Assembly: GCA_947471745.1 (NCBI GenBank)
Contig: CANJKZ010000922.1
Span: forward strand, 3,905,001 to 3,969,000
Direction of reading: 5' to 3'
From: Closterium sp. Naga37s-1
Taxonomy: Eukaryota > Streptophyta > Zygnematophyceae > Desmidiales > Closteriaceae
DNA length: 64,000 bases
Shown piece after piece: positions 44,743 through 54,922 of the stretch. A model generated the notes under the pieces. It was not told the DNA's origin. It made no database searches and was given only the letters and a program-made list of their open reading frames with translations. Each line of letters begins with the position of its first letter. The first letter of the stretch is position 1. Position numbers and translations under genes: made by a program.

Positions 44743-46132
44743 TGTTAACGGGAGAGGAGTGTTGGCCCCGCCCTCGCTTGGGCAGCGCCGATGACTTGGT
44801 CGGATGTACAGAAGAAGCAGCCGATCGTTCACATTGGGAGAGCTGCTCGACTGGCTTCGTCGAGTTGCAGAGGACCTCTGTGGTGTTGCTGTCGACTAGG
44901 GAGCTCGACAGCTGCAGCTGAATGGGTTGGGCGACGGGTGGGTCGTCGACCAGGAGGAGCAGTTCGACCGGGAGGTCGACGGAGCAGTTCTTCAACCTGA
45001 CAAGTGAGCAGTGATCGACGAGGGGAGCTTGGCGACAACAGCTGACAGTTCTGGTCGACGGAGGGGTCCGTTGACCAGGGGGTAGCTCGACGGGAGCTGT
45101 GGTCGACCAGAGGCACCTGGTGGTCGACCAGAGGCACCTGGTGGTCGACAAGAAGCACCTGATGGTCGACCAGAGGCACCTGGTGGTCGACCAGAGCACT
45201 TGGTGGTCGACCAGGTCGACCAGGTAACCTGCTTGGCGAGTTCTGCAGAGGCACGCAAACGTCGTCGAGGTCGCAGTGACGAAGGCGAATTCAGGCTGGT
45301 ATCCTGAAGTTGATGTGGCTTGTCAGGCACAGACAACAGCCGACGGATGCACAACGATGCAAGCCAAGCCAATCGTCTGCGCGCACCTGCGAGCGTGCGC
45401 ACTGCTGTCTTCTACGGAGCAACGCTGGACAGCCGTTCTGCTGCACCGTTGGCATGGCGTCGACCTGCAGTGCTGGCAGATCGCCTTTCTGCAGTGTTGG
45501 CGTGGCTCCTCTACGCAACGTTGGCAGGCGGTTGACCATGCAGTGTTGGTGGTCGACCAGGCTAGCTCCAGGGTAGCTAGGTACCTGATGTAGTGATTTT
45601 TGTTATTTGTTGGTTTATTCATTATGTAATTTTGACTTTGCTAGTGGAAACTCTTGCCAGCTTCTCCCTTAAATGTGCAAGCGCTAAGGACACTTATAGT
45701 AGTTTGTGCTAACCCCCATAGTCTAGCTCACTACCGTTATAGAGTGACTGTGAGAGTACGACGGCTTATGCTGGCTTTGCTAGCTTGCTTGGACTTAATT
45801 ATGCTATTACTAGCTTGGGTTTTAATTATCATGCATAGTTATGCTTGATTTCCTATGTTAGGTGCATTCCTATATGTTATTATAGTTATAGCACCGAACC
45901 AGGTTACCTGTACCGAACTCAAGCCTTTTTCGGTTGCCACAGAATTGCTTTCTACCGAGTTCGGGAAGGTTCTGTTCGGGACGCTTCGCGACCCTCAGAA
46001 CATTCGCGTAACACCTGGGTTACCTGCCTTGTGTCGAGCCTATATATAGCCTCGTCTTGTACCCAGGTGAATTATTCTATTCAAACTCTCTTTCCTGAGC
46101 TCGATCCTAGATCCTCACAGTGACTCTTTGCA
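44743..46132 (+). repeat. Y 5' LTR, 1390 bp
   Basis: It runs from TGTTAACGGGAG to ...GTGACTCTTTGCA. The first half is rich in GGTCGACCA-type repeats (44990-45230). A TATATATA at 46041-46048 is a likely promoter element. The sequence after it (AGGTGCGGCGAGCG) is not an iMet site. With one base change it would start TGG and could fit another tRNA. Confidence 0.85.
45050..45230 (+). repeat. Short tandem repeats GGTCGACCAGAGGCACCT in the Y 5' LTR
   Basis: An 18-bp motif (GGTCGACCAGAGGCACCT with variants such as AAGAAGCACCTGAT) is repeated about five times. The Y 3' LTR has only about two copies near 54305-54360, so the array length differs between the two LTRs. Confidence 0.75.
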
Positions 46133-46231
46133 AGGTGCGGCGAGCGTGGACGGCCCCGCAAATACCTTCAAATTGGAGCCGACTTTTGCACCTATTAAGT
46201 CGTTCGTCGGCCGGCAGCCGCGTTATTCGCC

Positions 46232-49200
46232 ATGGTCGACCCCGTTGTAGAAGCGGGCGTTGCGGACACCTTGGAGGCACGTTTGGCTGATGCACAGAAA
46301 CGCATTGAGAATGGCGAGTACGGGAAGATCCCCTTAGCGATTGTCGAGTTTGGCATCCGGGCGCAGTGGGCGACGGAGCACCCTTCCCGTCCTGCATCTC
46401 CTCGACCGATACGAAACGACGATGGCGTCGATGACGAGGTCGACGGCGGTGCACGAGTCAGCGGCAACGATGGCATGAAGCAGAGAGGGGTGATCAAGGT
46501 CGATGGTGGCATCGACAGGAGTCAGGCGCGAGTGCAGCGGTCGACGGCGGCTCCAGGCAGCTCGCGAGCCGACGTCGGTGGTCGACGTCGCTCTCCCCTA
46601 CGGAGTGGTGGAGGGTTCCCGACGACGACGCACGTGACGGCAGGCGGGATCGCACCGGCGTATGACTTCTTCAAGTTTTTGCCGGACCGGATTATCATCA
46701 CACCTCTGCAAGGTCGACGTGACCTCATCACCTGGAGGGAGTCGATAGAACCTCAAATGGAGATCGCCGGGATGAAGGGCTTCGCTGACGGCACCGTGCC
46801 CATTCCGCCCGAGGAAAATGTCGTCCTGCGCAGGGAGTTAAGTGCTGCTCACTTGCTCACCTTCATGGTCATCTTGAGGTGCTGCTTGCCAGTGGTGCAG
46901 CTGGCGCTCAGGTCCTGTCGGGAGCGACTGGACGCCGGTCATCAAGCATGGCACTTCATACTGTCGACGTACCAGGTGAAGGACGACCTGTACATCGGAC
47001 AGCTGGAGGAGAAGATGATACACATTTGGATGGGCGAGCATGAGTCAGCGACGGACTACTGCAACCGTGCTCGACGGATCCTGGCTGAGATGCGGATGGC
47101 GGGCGCCGAATACTCTATGGCGACCTACATCACCCACGTCTTCAAGGGCCTGCCGCGCAGCTACAACCTCATGAAGAGGATGACGATGGTGCCCGGCACA
47201 CGTGAGTCCCTCGTTGTTGACTCCCTCACCAGCTACATCCTCCAAGATGAGGCGATGCAAGAGGCAGATAAGCCCACGGAGCTCCTTCTGCAGGCAAGTG
47301 ACGTTGCAGCGATGAAGCAGAGTCATCAGCAGGAGCAGCGCGGGAAGCTGAGTGGAGGTGGTAGCGGCGGTGGGCGGTCGACGAAGGATGTCGACGAGAA
47401 GAAGTCGATGTGGAGCAAGGGCCGTGAAGGTGGTGGTCGACGGCGGGAGTTCTGGATCTGTCATGACCCCGATCTTCTCTCCTACGAATGCCCCGAACGC
47501 GACGACAGCGACGAGGACACAACAAGGGAGGCCGCGGTCGATCGGCCAGTCGTCGTCCCCGTCGAGATGCAAAGCCACGCAAAGAGAAGCGGCCGTCGAA
47601 GACGACGTCATGGACGAAGGATGTCAACATCTCTAGCGGCAAAGGCCGAGGCGACGAGGAGGCGTCGTGCTCGATGGTCGGCTTGGTGGAGTTGACAGTC
47701 TCGCTGGCGCCGGAGGCAGGCGGTGGCGGCTGCTGTGCAGGCAAATCCGATGGCGGTGCTGCTCGATAGCGGTTGCTCCCACCACCTGATGGGGATGAAG
47801 GCGGTCTTCGTCGACATGGCGCCGAGCGACAGTGTGACGCACGTGCGCGGCTTCAATGGGGAGTTGCAGCCTATCGAGGGTCGTGGAACCGTCGTTCTGC
47901 AAGGGGAGGCAGGGAAGCGGGTCCTCATCCCCGATGTGCTCTACATTCCGGGAGTACATGCGAACCTGCTGTCAGCTGGCCAACTGAAGGAGAGAGAGGA
48001 GTGCAGCTGAAGGGCGACGACGACAAGATGCTGCTCGTCGCCACGACCGGGGAGGTGCTCGGTCGAGCACGCTACACTGGATGAGTCCTCTGCACCGACC
48101 TTCACCCTTGCTCGACGCGGTCGCGGTCGACCGAGGTGGTGGCTCTGCGGACGATCGTCTCAACGACAAAGCCGACCCCTGACCGGTTGCATGCAAGGCC
48201 CGTGCACGTCGGCGTCGACACGATCAAAAGCTCAGCGAAGCATGAAGTTGCTACTGGGCTTGACATCACGCCGTCGATGGGAGCAGACCCGCCGTGTGTC
48301 TCGTGCATCGGAGGAAAGCTGGCGTGACACACCTTCCCCAATCAGGGCTCAGACGCCGAGGAGGCACTGGCTGTCGTGCACATTGATTTGTGCGGGCCAT
48401 TTCGCGTGGCTGCCAAGGATGGCAGCTTGTACTTCCTGCTGCTGAAGGATCGCCACACTCGTTTCGTGTGGGCAATGCCGGTCTCGAAAAAGAGCGACGT
48501 GCTGCGGGAGTTAAAGAAGTGGCTGGTGTTGGTGGAACGGCAGACAAAGAAGTCGGTACTGTCGCTCCGTTCTAACCGGGGAGGGGAGTTCCTCGGAAAG
48601 GATTTCACCAACTTCGTTGACGGGAAGGGCATCGTCCATGACCTGGCCTGCCCCTACACTCCGCGGCAGAACGGCATGGCTGAGCGGGAGATGCGCACGG
48701 TTGTCGAGTCCGTGCGGAGGATGCTGCTGCACATGGGCGTGCAGCACCACTGGTGGCACCTCGCTCTACAACAAGCTGTCTAGGTGCGCAACTGCTTGGA
48801 GCGGTCGACGAGGCCGCCGGGGACGACTCCGTACCAGCTGCTGGCCGGGAAGAAGCCCGATCTCACGCTGGCACGGGTGTGGGGTTGTATGATGCAATTC
48901 ATAATCCCCGAGCAGCAGCGCGGTGGGAAGCTGGTGGCGAAGGCTTGCTGGGGGCTTCACCTGGGCATGTCGCCAGTAAATAAGGGCTGGGAAGTGCTGG
49001 ACTTGACCGACAACAAGGTCGTCACGCCGGTTGAGGTGATCTTCTACGAGACGATGTCGCTGGAAGTGTGGAAGGCGAAGTATGGGCCGGCGTCGGGGCG
49101 GACGCAGACACACCCGCCGACGGACACCTCGACGGCGACGGTCTCGCTACTCGCCGGGGTCGCAGAACCTGCTGATGAGGATGTCGTGAAACATCTTCCT

Positions 49201-49712
49201 CCTCTCCTTGTTCTTGCTCCTCCCACCCCCATCGCAGATCGGCATGCGTCGACACCTGTGTCAGCCACCAGCGATGAGGGGAGCCTTGAGGCGTCACCTG
49301 TGGCGCCGGCCACTGGCATCGCCGGCGGCTGACAAGGCGCCAAGCTCGTCGACCAGGACCGGAAGCCGTCGACGACAGGGGAGCAGCAGACAGGGGAGCC
49401 GATCGAACAGGAGGCAGCAGCAGGGGTGCAGTCGACAGGGGAGCAGCAGCCGGGGCGGTCGACAGGGGAGCTGTCGAAGTCAGCAGGAGGTGAGCAGCCG
49501 GTCGAAGGGTCGAAGCAACTGGTCGACGACGCGGACGTCGACGAGGAAGGGGAGCTGTCGGTAGGAGAAGAGTCCACCGACAGCGATGTGGTTGAGGTTC
49601 CAGTCGAGAAGCCTGAGCTGCGATGCACAGGTCGAACTCGGAAGCCGTGGCTGGTCTTCCACGCCTGCCTGCCACCAGCTTCCTTCACCACGGTGTACGA
49701 CAACGCCGACGA
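46232..49712 (+). pseudogene. Y gag-protease-integrase-linker, broken
   Basis: Gag is 46232 to about 47500 (APAYDFFKFLPDRI; LTFMVILRCCLPVVQLAL; YIGQLEEKMIHIWMGEHESATDYCNRAR). A knuckle-like CHDPDLLSYECPERD keeps only part of the CCHC pattern. A shift near 47515 moves the frame to 47488-47769. Protease is 47723-48010 (VLLDSGCSHHLMG). The pre-integrase part is 48136-48340 (LHARPVHVGVDTIKSS...CVSCIGGK). The integrase core is 48376-48783 (HIDLCGPFRVAAKDGS; SNRGGEFLGKDF, with Asn where Asp is expected; PYTPRQNGMAER). TAG at 48781-48783 interrupts it, and the frame goes on to 49332. A Glu/Ser-rich linker runs to VYDNADDD at 49712, where the inversion begins. Loss of the DDE aspartate and the stops show it is dead. 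Confidence 0.9.
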
Positions 49713-50395
49713 TGACACCCCTCTTGCTATGGATCATGGGCTCACGGCTCCACCTTCGGACGAGTCATTTGAGTCCTGTGGTCCATATCCTGAGCTGGTG
49801 GGTTGTCTCATGTACCTGATGACATGTACTCGCCCAGACCTAGCTTACCCTCTTAGCGTCCTTACGCGCTTTGTTGCGCTTGGGAGACACTGACCTTCCC
49901 ACTGGTACGCTGCTAAAAGGGTGGCAAAGTCTGTGGCGAGTACATCAAGCATGGGACTTGTCCTTGGAGGGAAGCAACCAATTACACTCACAGGTTACTC
50001 GGAATCGTCGTGGGCCGACGACGCGGAGACGCGTCGGTCTGCACAGGGGTACTCCTTCAGCCTCGGGACATGTGTTGTTTCGTGGCGGTCGACTCGGGCG
50101 TCGTCCGTCGCCGGTTCCAGCTGTGAGGCAGAGGTGTACGCTGCGGCCATGGCTGCTCAGGAGCTTCGCTGGCTGTCCATCCTTCTCACCGACCTTGGTG
50201 AGCGGCCTCGCTCTCCCCCAGTCTTGTTCGCCAACAACAGGTCTGCTGTCCTGCTTTGTGAGGAGCCCCGACTGGTTGGGAAGGCGAAGCACATCCAGCT
50301 TCGTTACTTCCTTCTGCAAGAGTTGCAGCAGCGTGGCCAGGCACGTTCGACGTGTGGTCTCTGAGGCCAACACGTCAGATATCTTCACCAAGGCG
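49713..50395 (+). pseudogene. Z2 RNase H fragment (now plus strand by inversion)
   Basis: Motifs are GPYPELVGCLMYLMTCTRPD (RT end), LTGYSESSWADDAETRRSAQ, SSCEAEVYAAAMAAQELRWL, KHIQLRYFLLQEL and ANTSDIFTKALP: the end of a copia pol of family Z, not of Y. The opening frame is joined in frame to the Y linker at 49712. Undoing the inversion of 49713-50690 places it on the minus strand next to the Z2 integrase. One frameshift near 49890 separates two open parts. Confidence 0.85.
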
Positions 50396-50399
50396 TTGC

Positions 50400-50690
50400 C
50401 GCCTTCTCGCGCTCGACGGTGTCGTCGATGCGGTACTTGGTCGTCAGCACCCACCGGTTCTTCATGATGTTCACCCCGCGTGGGTGTTTGACCAGCTCCC
50501 AAGTGCCCATGCCAATGAGGCTGCGGATCTCCTCGTTCATGGTGGCCTTCACCGCTTCGCCCTTCCAGATCGCCAGCGCCTCCTTCACCATCATCGTGGC
50601 GATATCCCAGGGGTGTTCGGGATCAGCATGTACGTTGGGGTCGAGCTCCAGCAGGTCGACGTCATCTTCGGCGTCGTCGTACGACTACCC
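50400..50690 (-). pseudogene. Y RT N-terminal fragment (now minus strand by inversion)
   Basis: The minus-strand frame YDDAEDDVDLLELDP...EALAIWKGEAVKATMNEEI...WELVKHPRGVNIMKNRWVL aligns with W/X RT at 44690-44380. Turned back, it continues the Y linker ...VYDNADDD at 49712 exactly as in W/X. RT beyond VEREK (catalytic YVDD region) is absent in Y. Confidence 0.88.
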
Positions 50691-50692
50691 AG

Positions 50693-51640
50693 TTCTGCTG
50701 CAGCGAGGCTGGTAGCGTGTAAGACTGGATGATCCCCCGACCCTGACAGAATGTCTCCAGGCGAGTGGAAGAAAACTCACCACCACGGTCCGCGTGTAGG
50801 CGAAGCCCACACAGGCCCTGGGCGCCACCCCACGCTAGTAGCCACGGCTTGAGGACGGTAGGCACGTCGGCCTTCCGTCGCAAGGGGAAAACCGTGGTGT
50901 AGTGGGAGTAGTCGTCCACCACAATCAGGAAGTAGCGCTCCTGACGTAGGCCAAGGACTGGGGAGGGGGCCCAGACGTCCAAGTGCAGGGTCTGGAAGTG
51001 AGCCGTGGTGGGGGGGAACGAGGAGGAGTGAGGGGCAGCGCGCTGCCCACCCTCGACGCAAGGAGTGCACAGCGGCACAGACGAGCGGGGAAGCGGTGCA
51101 AGCGACTCTGGGAGACCTGAGACCAGGCGGTAACGTGCCATCCTACCAAGACGTGGGAATGATGGGTGACCTAGACGGTGGTGCCAGAGGACCGACGGGT
51201 GGGTGAGGGACCGACAGTCACACGACACAGTAGCTACCTTACCTGACCTGAACTGGCCTGGCCGAGTGTGGTGGGATCTAGTGTGTAGTGAGTAGAGACC
51301 AGGGCCCGGCTCCCTGTGAAAAGTGGCCAGAGGGGCCCAGTGGTACTGACTGTGCAGGAGGCAACAGGCTCGTCGACTGGGAAAGTAGTGACTACACCTA
51401 GGTCGTGGAGGTTACTGACACCCACCAGGTTCTTGGAGAACGAGGGGGTGTAATAACCTGTGAGGAACCCAGAGGGAGCTGCCGGACACGGGAGAGTGGT
51501 GGTGCTGCGTTCAACTACAGGTCCCACAGAGGGGTCAGCCAAGGTGGCATTGACTGAAGTGCGTAGTGGTGTGAGGTCAGTACAGTCGCGAAAAAAAATA
51601 GCTGGACGCTCCAGAGTCTAGGGTGAAGGAAAGCTGTGCA
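50693..51640 (-). pseudogene. Z2 protease-integrase fragment
   Basis: The pieces from 51640 down are the end of protease and inter-domain region (ADPSVGPVVERSTTTLPCPA, SFSKNLVGVSNLHDLG), the pre-integrase motif (LWHHRLGHPSFPRLGRM...CTPCVEGGQ) and the integrase core (HLDVWAPSPV, FLIVVDDYSHYTTVF, HADRGGEFSS, TLPASLQQN). The frame breaks at 51231 and ends at the inversion point. Near 51594 there is an A run (AAAAAAAA) and a shift where the protease DSGA motif should lie (ACTCTAGAG; on the minus strand LDSGA would read TCTAGAGT). Confidence 0.85.
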
Positions 51641-52993
51641 GTCTGTGAGGTCGCACCCGAACCAGCTACGAAGGTTGTTGCTAGACTAGTGGTAGCTGCA
51701 GCTCCTACACAAAGACCCTCAGAGGCGCCTGGACTGGAAACAACACACGCACCAAGACTGGAAACACAGGTCTCTACTCGTGCAGCCGGGAATGGTCCTA
51801 GACCAGGTAGGTGAGACTCAACTGGTGCAGCAGTGCGCTGGCGAAGTCGCGAGGGCCAGTGCGGTGTAATAGCGTGGGGACCAAAACGCTCATGGTGGAG
51901 GTCGTCGAGTCGACGGTAGCAGCTAGACGCAGAGTGGTCAGAACTTCAGCAGGTAGTGCCAGCACCAGGGCCTGTCAGGGCCCGGTACTCACAGGGGCCG
52001 ACGTCTCGCCCAGTGCTAGCTGAGCTACTGCTGGGGGCTCCACACTTTGGATCCGGAGGTCCCCACTGCCGGGAGTGCTGCAGCTGGCCCTGCTGCTGTA
52101 GAACTATAGTACACGCCATGTGGGTAGCTAGAAACGGGGGGGGGGGGGGGGGGGGGGGGGAAGCACTGGCGGTAGCCTAAGCTTCTGCTGGTGCGCTGGG
52201 GGCAGCCTATGCTACTGCTGGTTCTGCTGGGGGCAGCCTACGCTCCTGCTGTTTGTGCTGGGGGCAGCCTAAGCTGCTACTGGCTCTGGTGGGGTAGCCT
52301 AAGCTGCTGCTGCACATGTGGGGCTACTGGCGCATTTCTAGCAGCTGCTGGCACTGCTAGCACGTTTCTAGTGGCTGCTGGCGCTGCTAGCACGTTTCTA
52401 GCGGCTGCTGACGTTGCTATGACGGTTCTAGCAGGTCTGGGGCGGCGGTTTTCTGCTCGTGGGGCGGCAGATCGTGGGTGAGGCGACGGCTAACAGACTG
52501 GGCGGCGGGTAAGGCAGCGGGTGGGGCCACGTCTAACGGGTGGGGCGGCGATTACGACGGTGGGGAACGGGTGGGGCGACGGGTCGCTCGTGCGCGCAGC
52601 TGCTGCTATGCGTACGTGCGACTAACGACGGGGCCGTGGGGCCCGCTAACGAAGGGGCCTCGGGGCCCACGAACTAAAGGCCGCGGGGCCCACTAACGAA
52701 GGGCCGCGGGGCCCGCTAACAAAAGGCCACGGGGCCCATTGACTAATAGCCGCAACGGGTGACGGGCGACGGGAAAAAAAGAGAGAAAAAAACGGCTGCG
52801 ATCGACGGGGGGAAACGAGCAACGGGCGACGGGCGGGGGGGGGGGGGGGAGGGGGGGGGGGGGGGGGGGGGTTCTACGGGCGACGGGTCCTAAGGTAAGC
52901 GCGCTTCGGGCAGTCTAGGACGGGACGCGACTAGGTGGGCCCATAGCTTAGTCGAGTGATTTTTCCTAAGGGGGAAAATCTCGCTAGGGTTAA
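51641..52993 (-). other. Z2 degenerate gag and GC-rich leader
   Basis: No open gag frame remains. Composition alternates GCTGCTGG-type and GGGCGACGGG-type repeats. It contains homopolymer runs of 25 G (52136-52160), 15 G (52835-52849) and 21 G (52851-52871). Short plus-strand ORFs here are compositional. Confidence 0.6.
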
Positions 52994-53008
52994 CCTAGCT
53001 CTATACCA
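52994..53008 (-). other. Primer-binding site of Z2 (variant)
   Basis: CCTAGCTCTATACCA on the plus strand, identical to Z1 at 41962-41976. Confidence 0.78.
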
Positions 53009-53141
53009 TGTCACAATATAAAAATTAACTATGGAATAAAACATACAGCAAGATATGTCCAGTGAACCCTAACATAACCCTAGGTCAAGAAATGTACACC
53101 TAGACTAACAAATATAAGCTATAAATAATATAGCTTGACCA
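53009..53141 (-). repeat. Z2 5' LTR, 133 bp
   Basis: Plus-strand TGTCACAATATA...AGCTTGACCA between the primer site and the point where the Y RT/RNase H frame resumes (GGAGTACCGGCGGAAGG). Confidence 0.75.
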
Positions 53142-53870
53142 GGAGTACCGGCGGAAGGTTGGCTCGCTGCAGCTCGCGGCAACGACGACGAGGCCGGACA
53201 TCGCCCTCGCCCCCAGCAAGCTGGGGAGCAGCCTCACGGTGAGGAGCCACTAGCATTGGCGCAAGGTCGACCGCTGCCTCGCCTACCTCGTTGACACCCG
53301 CGACACCACCCTGGACCAGAGTCGTTGGAGCTGATCGGCTACATGGATGCCGACGACGCGGGCGACAAGCAAAACCGGATGAGCACGGGTGGCTACGTGT
53401 TCGTCTTCGGAGGGGCCGCATTCTCCTGGTCGAGCCAGCGCATCAAGTGCGTGACGCTCTCCTAGACCGAGTCGGAGTACGTCGCGGCCACATACGCCGG
53501 GAAGGAAGGGCGTCGACTTCGCTTCCTCCTTGCAAAATTCAGGCTGCTCGACGCTCGGAATGCGACCATCCTTCGTGTGGACAACAAGTCGGCAATCACG
53601 GTCGCTGAGGGCTTGGGGCTGACGTGCAATTTCAAGCACATGGAGGGACGCTACGCCTGGCTGCAGCACATGGTGAGGCGTGGGAAGTTCGTGCTGAAGT
53701 ACATCCCGACCACCGAGCAGGCGGCAGACTTCCGGACGAAGGCGCTGCATTTTCCGGCTTTCAACCGGTGCTCTGTCGCCATCGGCCAAGTTCGTATGGC
53801 CGACGTCGGAGACGGCGACGATGATGTGCAGCAGTTGGTGCTGTGCCCTTCTGCACGGCTGATGCGGTGA
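53142..53870 (+). pseudogene. Y RNase H, broken
   Basis: Homologous to W/X 43690-42985. It starts in the last part of RT (TRPDIALAPSKLG in one frame near 53190). RNase H pieces follow in shifting frames: a GYMDADDAGDKQNR-like region near 53340, SSQRIKCVTLS with a TAG at 53464-53466, then 53577-53870 open (DNKSAITVAEGLGL, KHMEGRYAWLQHM, IPTTEQAADF). The normal C-end is followed by purine-rich GCAGCAGGGGAG (53955-53966) before the 3' LTR. Confidence 0.85.
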
Positions 53871-53966
53871 CGGTGTGCTGTGTGTGGGTTGCATGACGAG
53901 GATGAGTTTTCTCCGTGGAGTACTGCCGTGTGGGCTGGAGGCCCAAGCATGAGCGCAGCAGGGGAG

Positions 53967-54917
53967 TGTTAACGGGAGAGGAGTGTTGGCCCTGCCCTGG
54001 CTTGGGCAACGCCGAAGACTTGGTCGGATGTACGGGAGAAGCAGCCGATCGTTCATAGTGGGAGAGCTGCTTGACGGGCTCCGTTGAGCTGCAGGGGACC
54101 TCTGTGGTGTTGCTGTCGACCAAGGAGCTCGTCAGCTGCTGCTGACTGGGCTGGGCGACGGGGCCGTTGACCAAGAGGAGCAGTTCGACCGGAAGGTCGA
54201 CGGAGCAGTCCGTCGACCTGACAAGTGAGCAGCGGTCGACGAGGGGAGCTCGGCGACAACAGCTGTCAGTTTTGGTCGACCAAGGGGTAGCTTGACGGGA
54301 GCTGTGGTCGACCAGAGGCACCTCATGGTCGACCAGAGCACTTGGTGGTCGACCAGGTCGACCAGGTAACCTGCTTGGCGAGTTCTGCGGAGGCACGCAA
54401 ACGTCGTCGAGGTCGCAGTGACGAAGGCGACTTCAGGCCGGTATCCCGAAGTCGATGTGGCTTGTCAGGCACAGACAACAGCCGACGGATGCACAACGAT
54501 GAAAGTCAGGCCAATCGTCTGCGCGCACTTGCGAGCGTGCGCACTGCTGTCTTCTATGGGGCAACGCTAGGCAGCCGTTCTGCTGCAGCGTTGGCACGCC
54601 GACAACATGCAGTGCTGGCAGGTCACCTTTCTGGAGTGTTGGCGCGGCTCCTCTACGCAACATTGGCAGGCGGTCGACCATGCAGTGCTGGCGGTCGACC
54701 AGGCTAGCTGTAGGGTTGCTAGGTGCCTGATGTAGTCATTTCTGTTATTTGCTTGTTTATTCATTTATGTAATTTTGACTTTGCTAGTGGAAACTCTTGC
54801 CAACTTCTCCCGTGAATGTGCAAGCGCTAAGGAACTAAGCAAAGCTACGTTCACTCATAGTAGTTCGTGCCAACCCCCGCAGTCTAGCTCACTACCGTTG
54901 TAGAGTGACTCTTCGCA
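53967..54917 (+). repeat. Y 3' LTR, 951 bp (internally deleted)
   Basis: It begins TGTTAACGGGAG and ends GTGACTCTTCGCA, followed by GGCCT (54918-54922). Compared with the 5' LTR, the stretch from AGAGTGACTGTGAGAG (45744) to CACAGTGACTC (46120) is missing, with GTGACT at both edges. This removes the TATATATA region. The GGTCGACC array is also shorter. Confidence 0.85.
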
Positions 54918-54922
54918 GGCCT

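Larger units (their letters stand above)
50693..53141 (-). mobile_element. Copia element Z2 (family Z), minus strand, 5' half
   Basis: On the minus strand: LTR 53141-53009, primer site, a decayed GC-rich leader and gag, protease, pre-integrase, and integrase to 50693. Its RNase H is the inverted piece 49713-50395. RT is missing. It sits inside the Y RT gene. Confidence 0.85.
44743..54917 (+). mobile_element. Copia element Y, plus strand, inserted in W/X and split by Z2
   Basis: The 5' LTR is 44743-46132 and the 3' LTR 53967-54917, with target duplication GGCCT on both sides. Y and its host W/X are the same family: gag, integrase, linker and LTR all align. Between 49713 and 53141 it is disturbed by insertion of Z2 and by an inversion. 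Confidence 0.88.
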
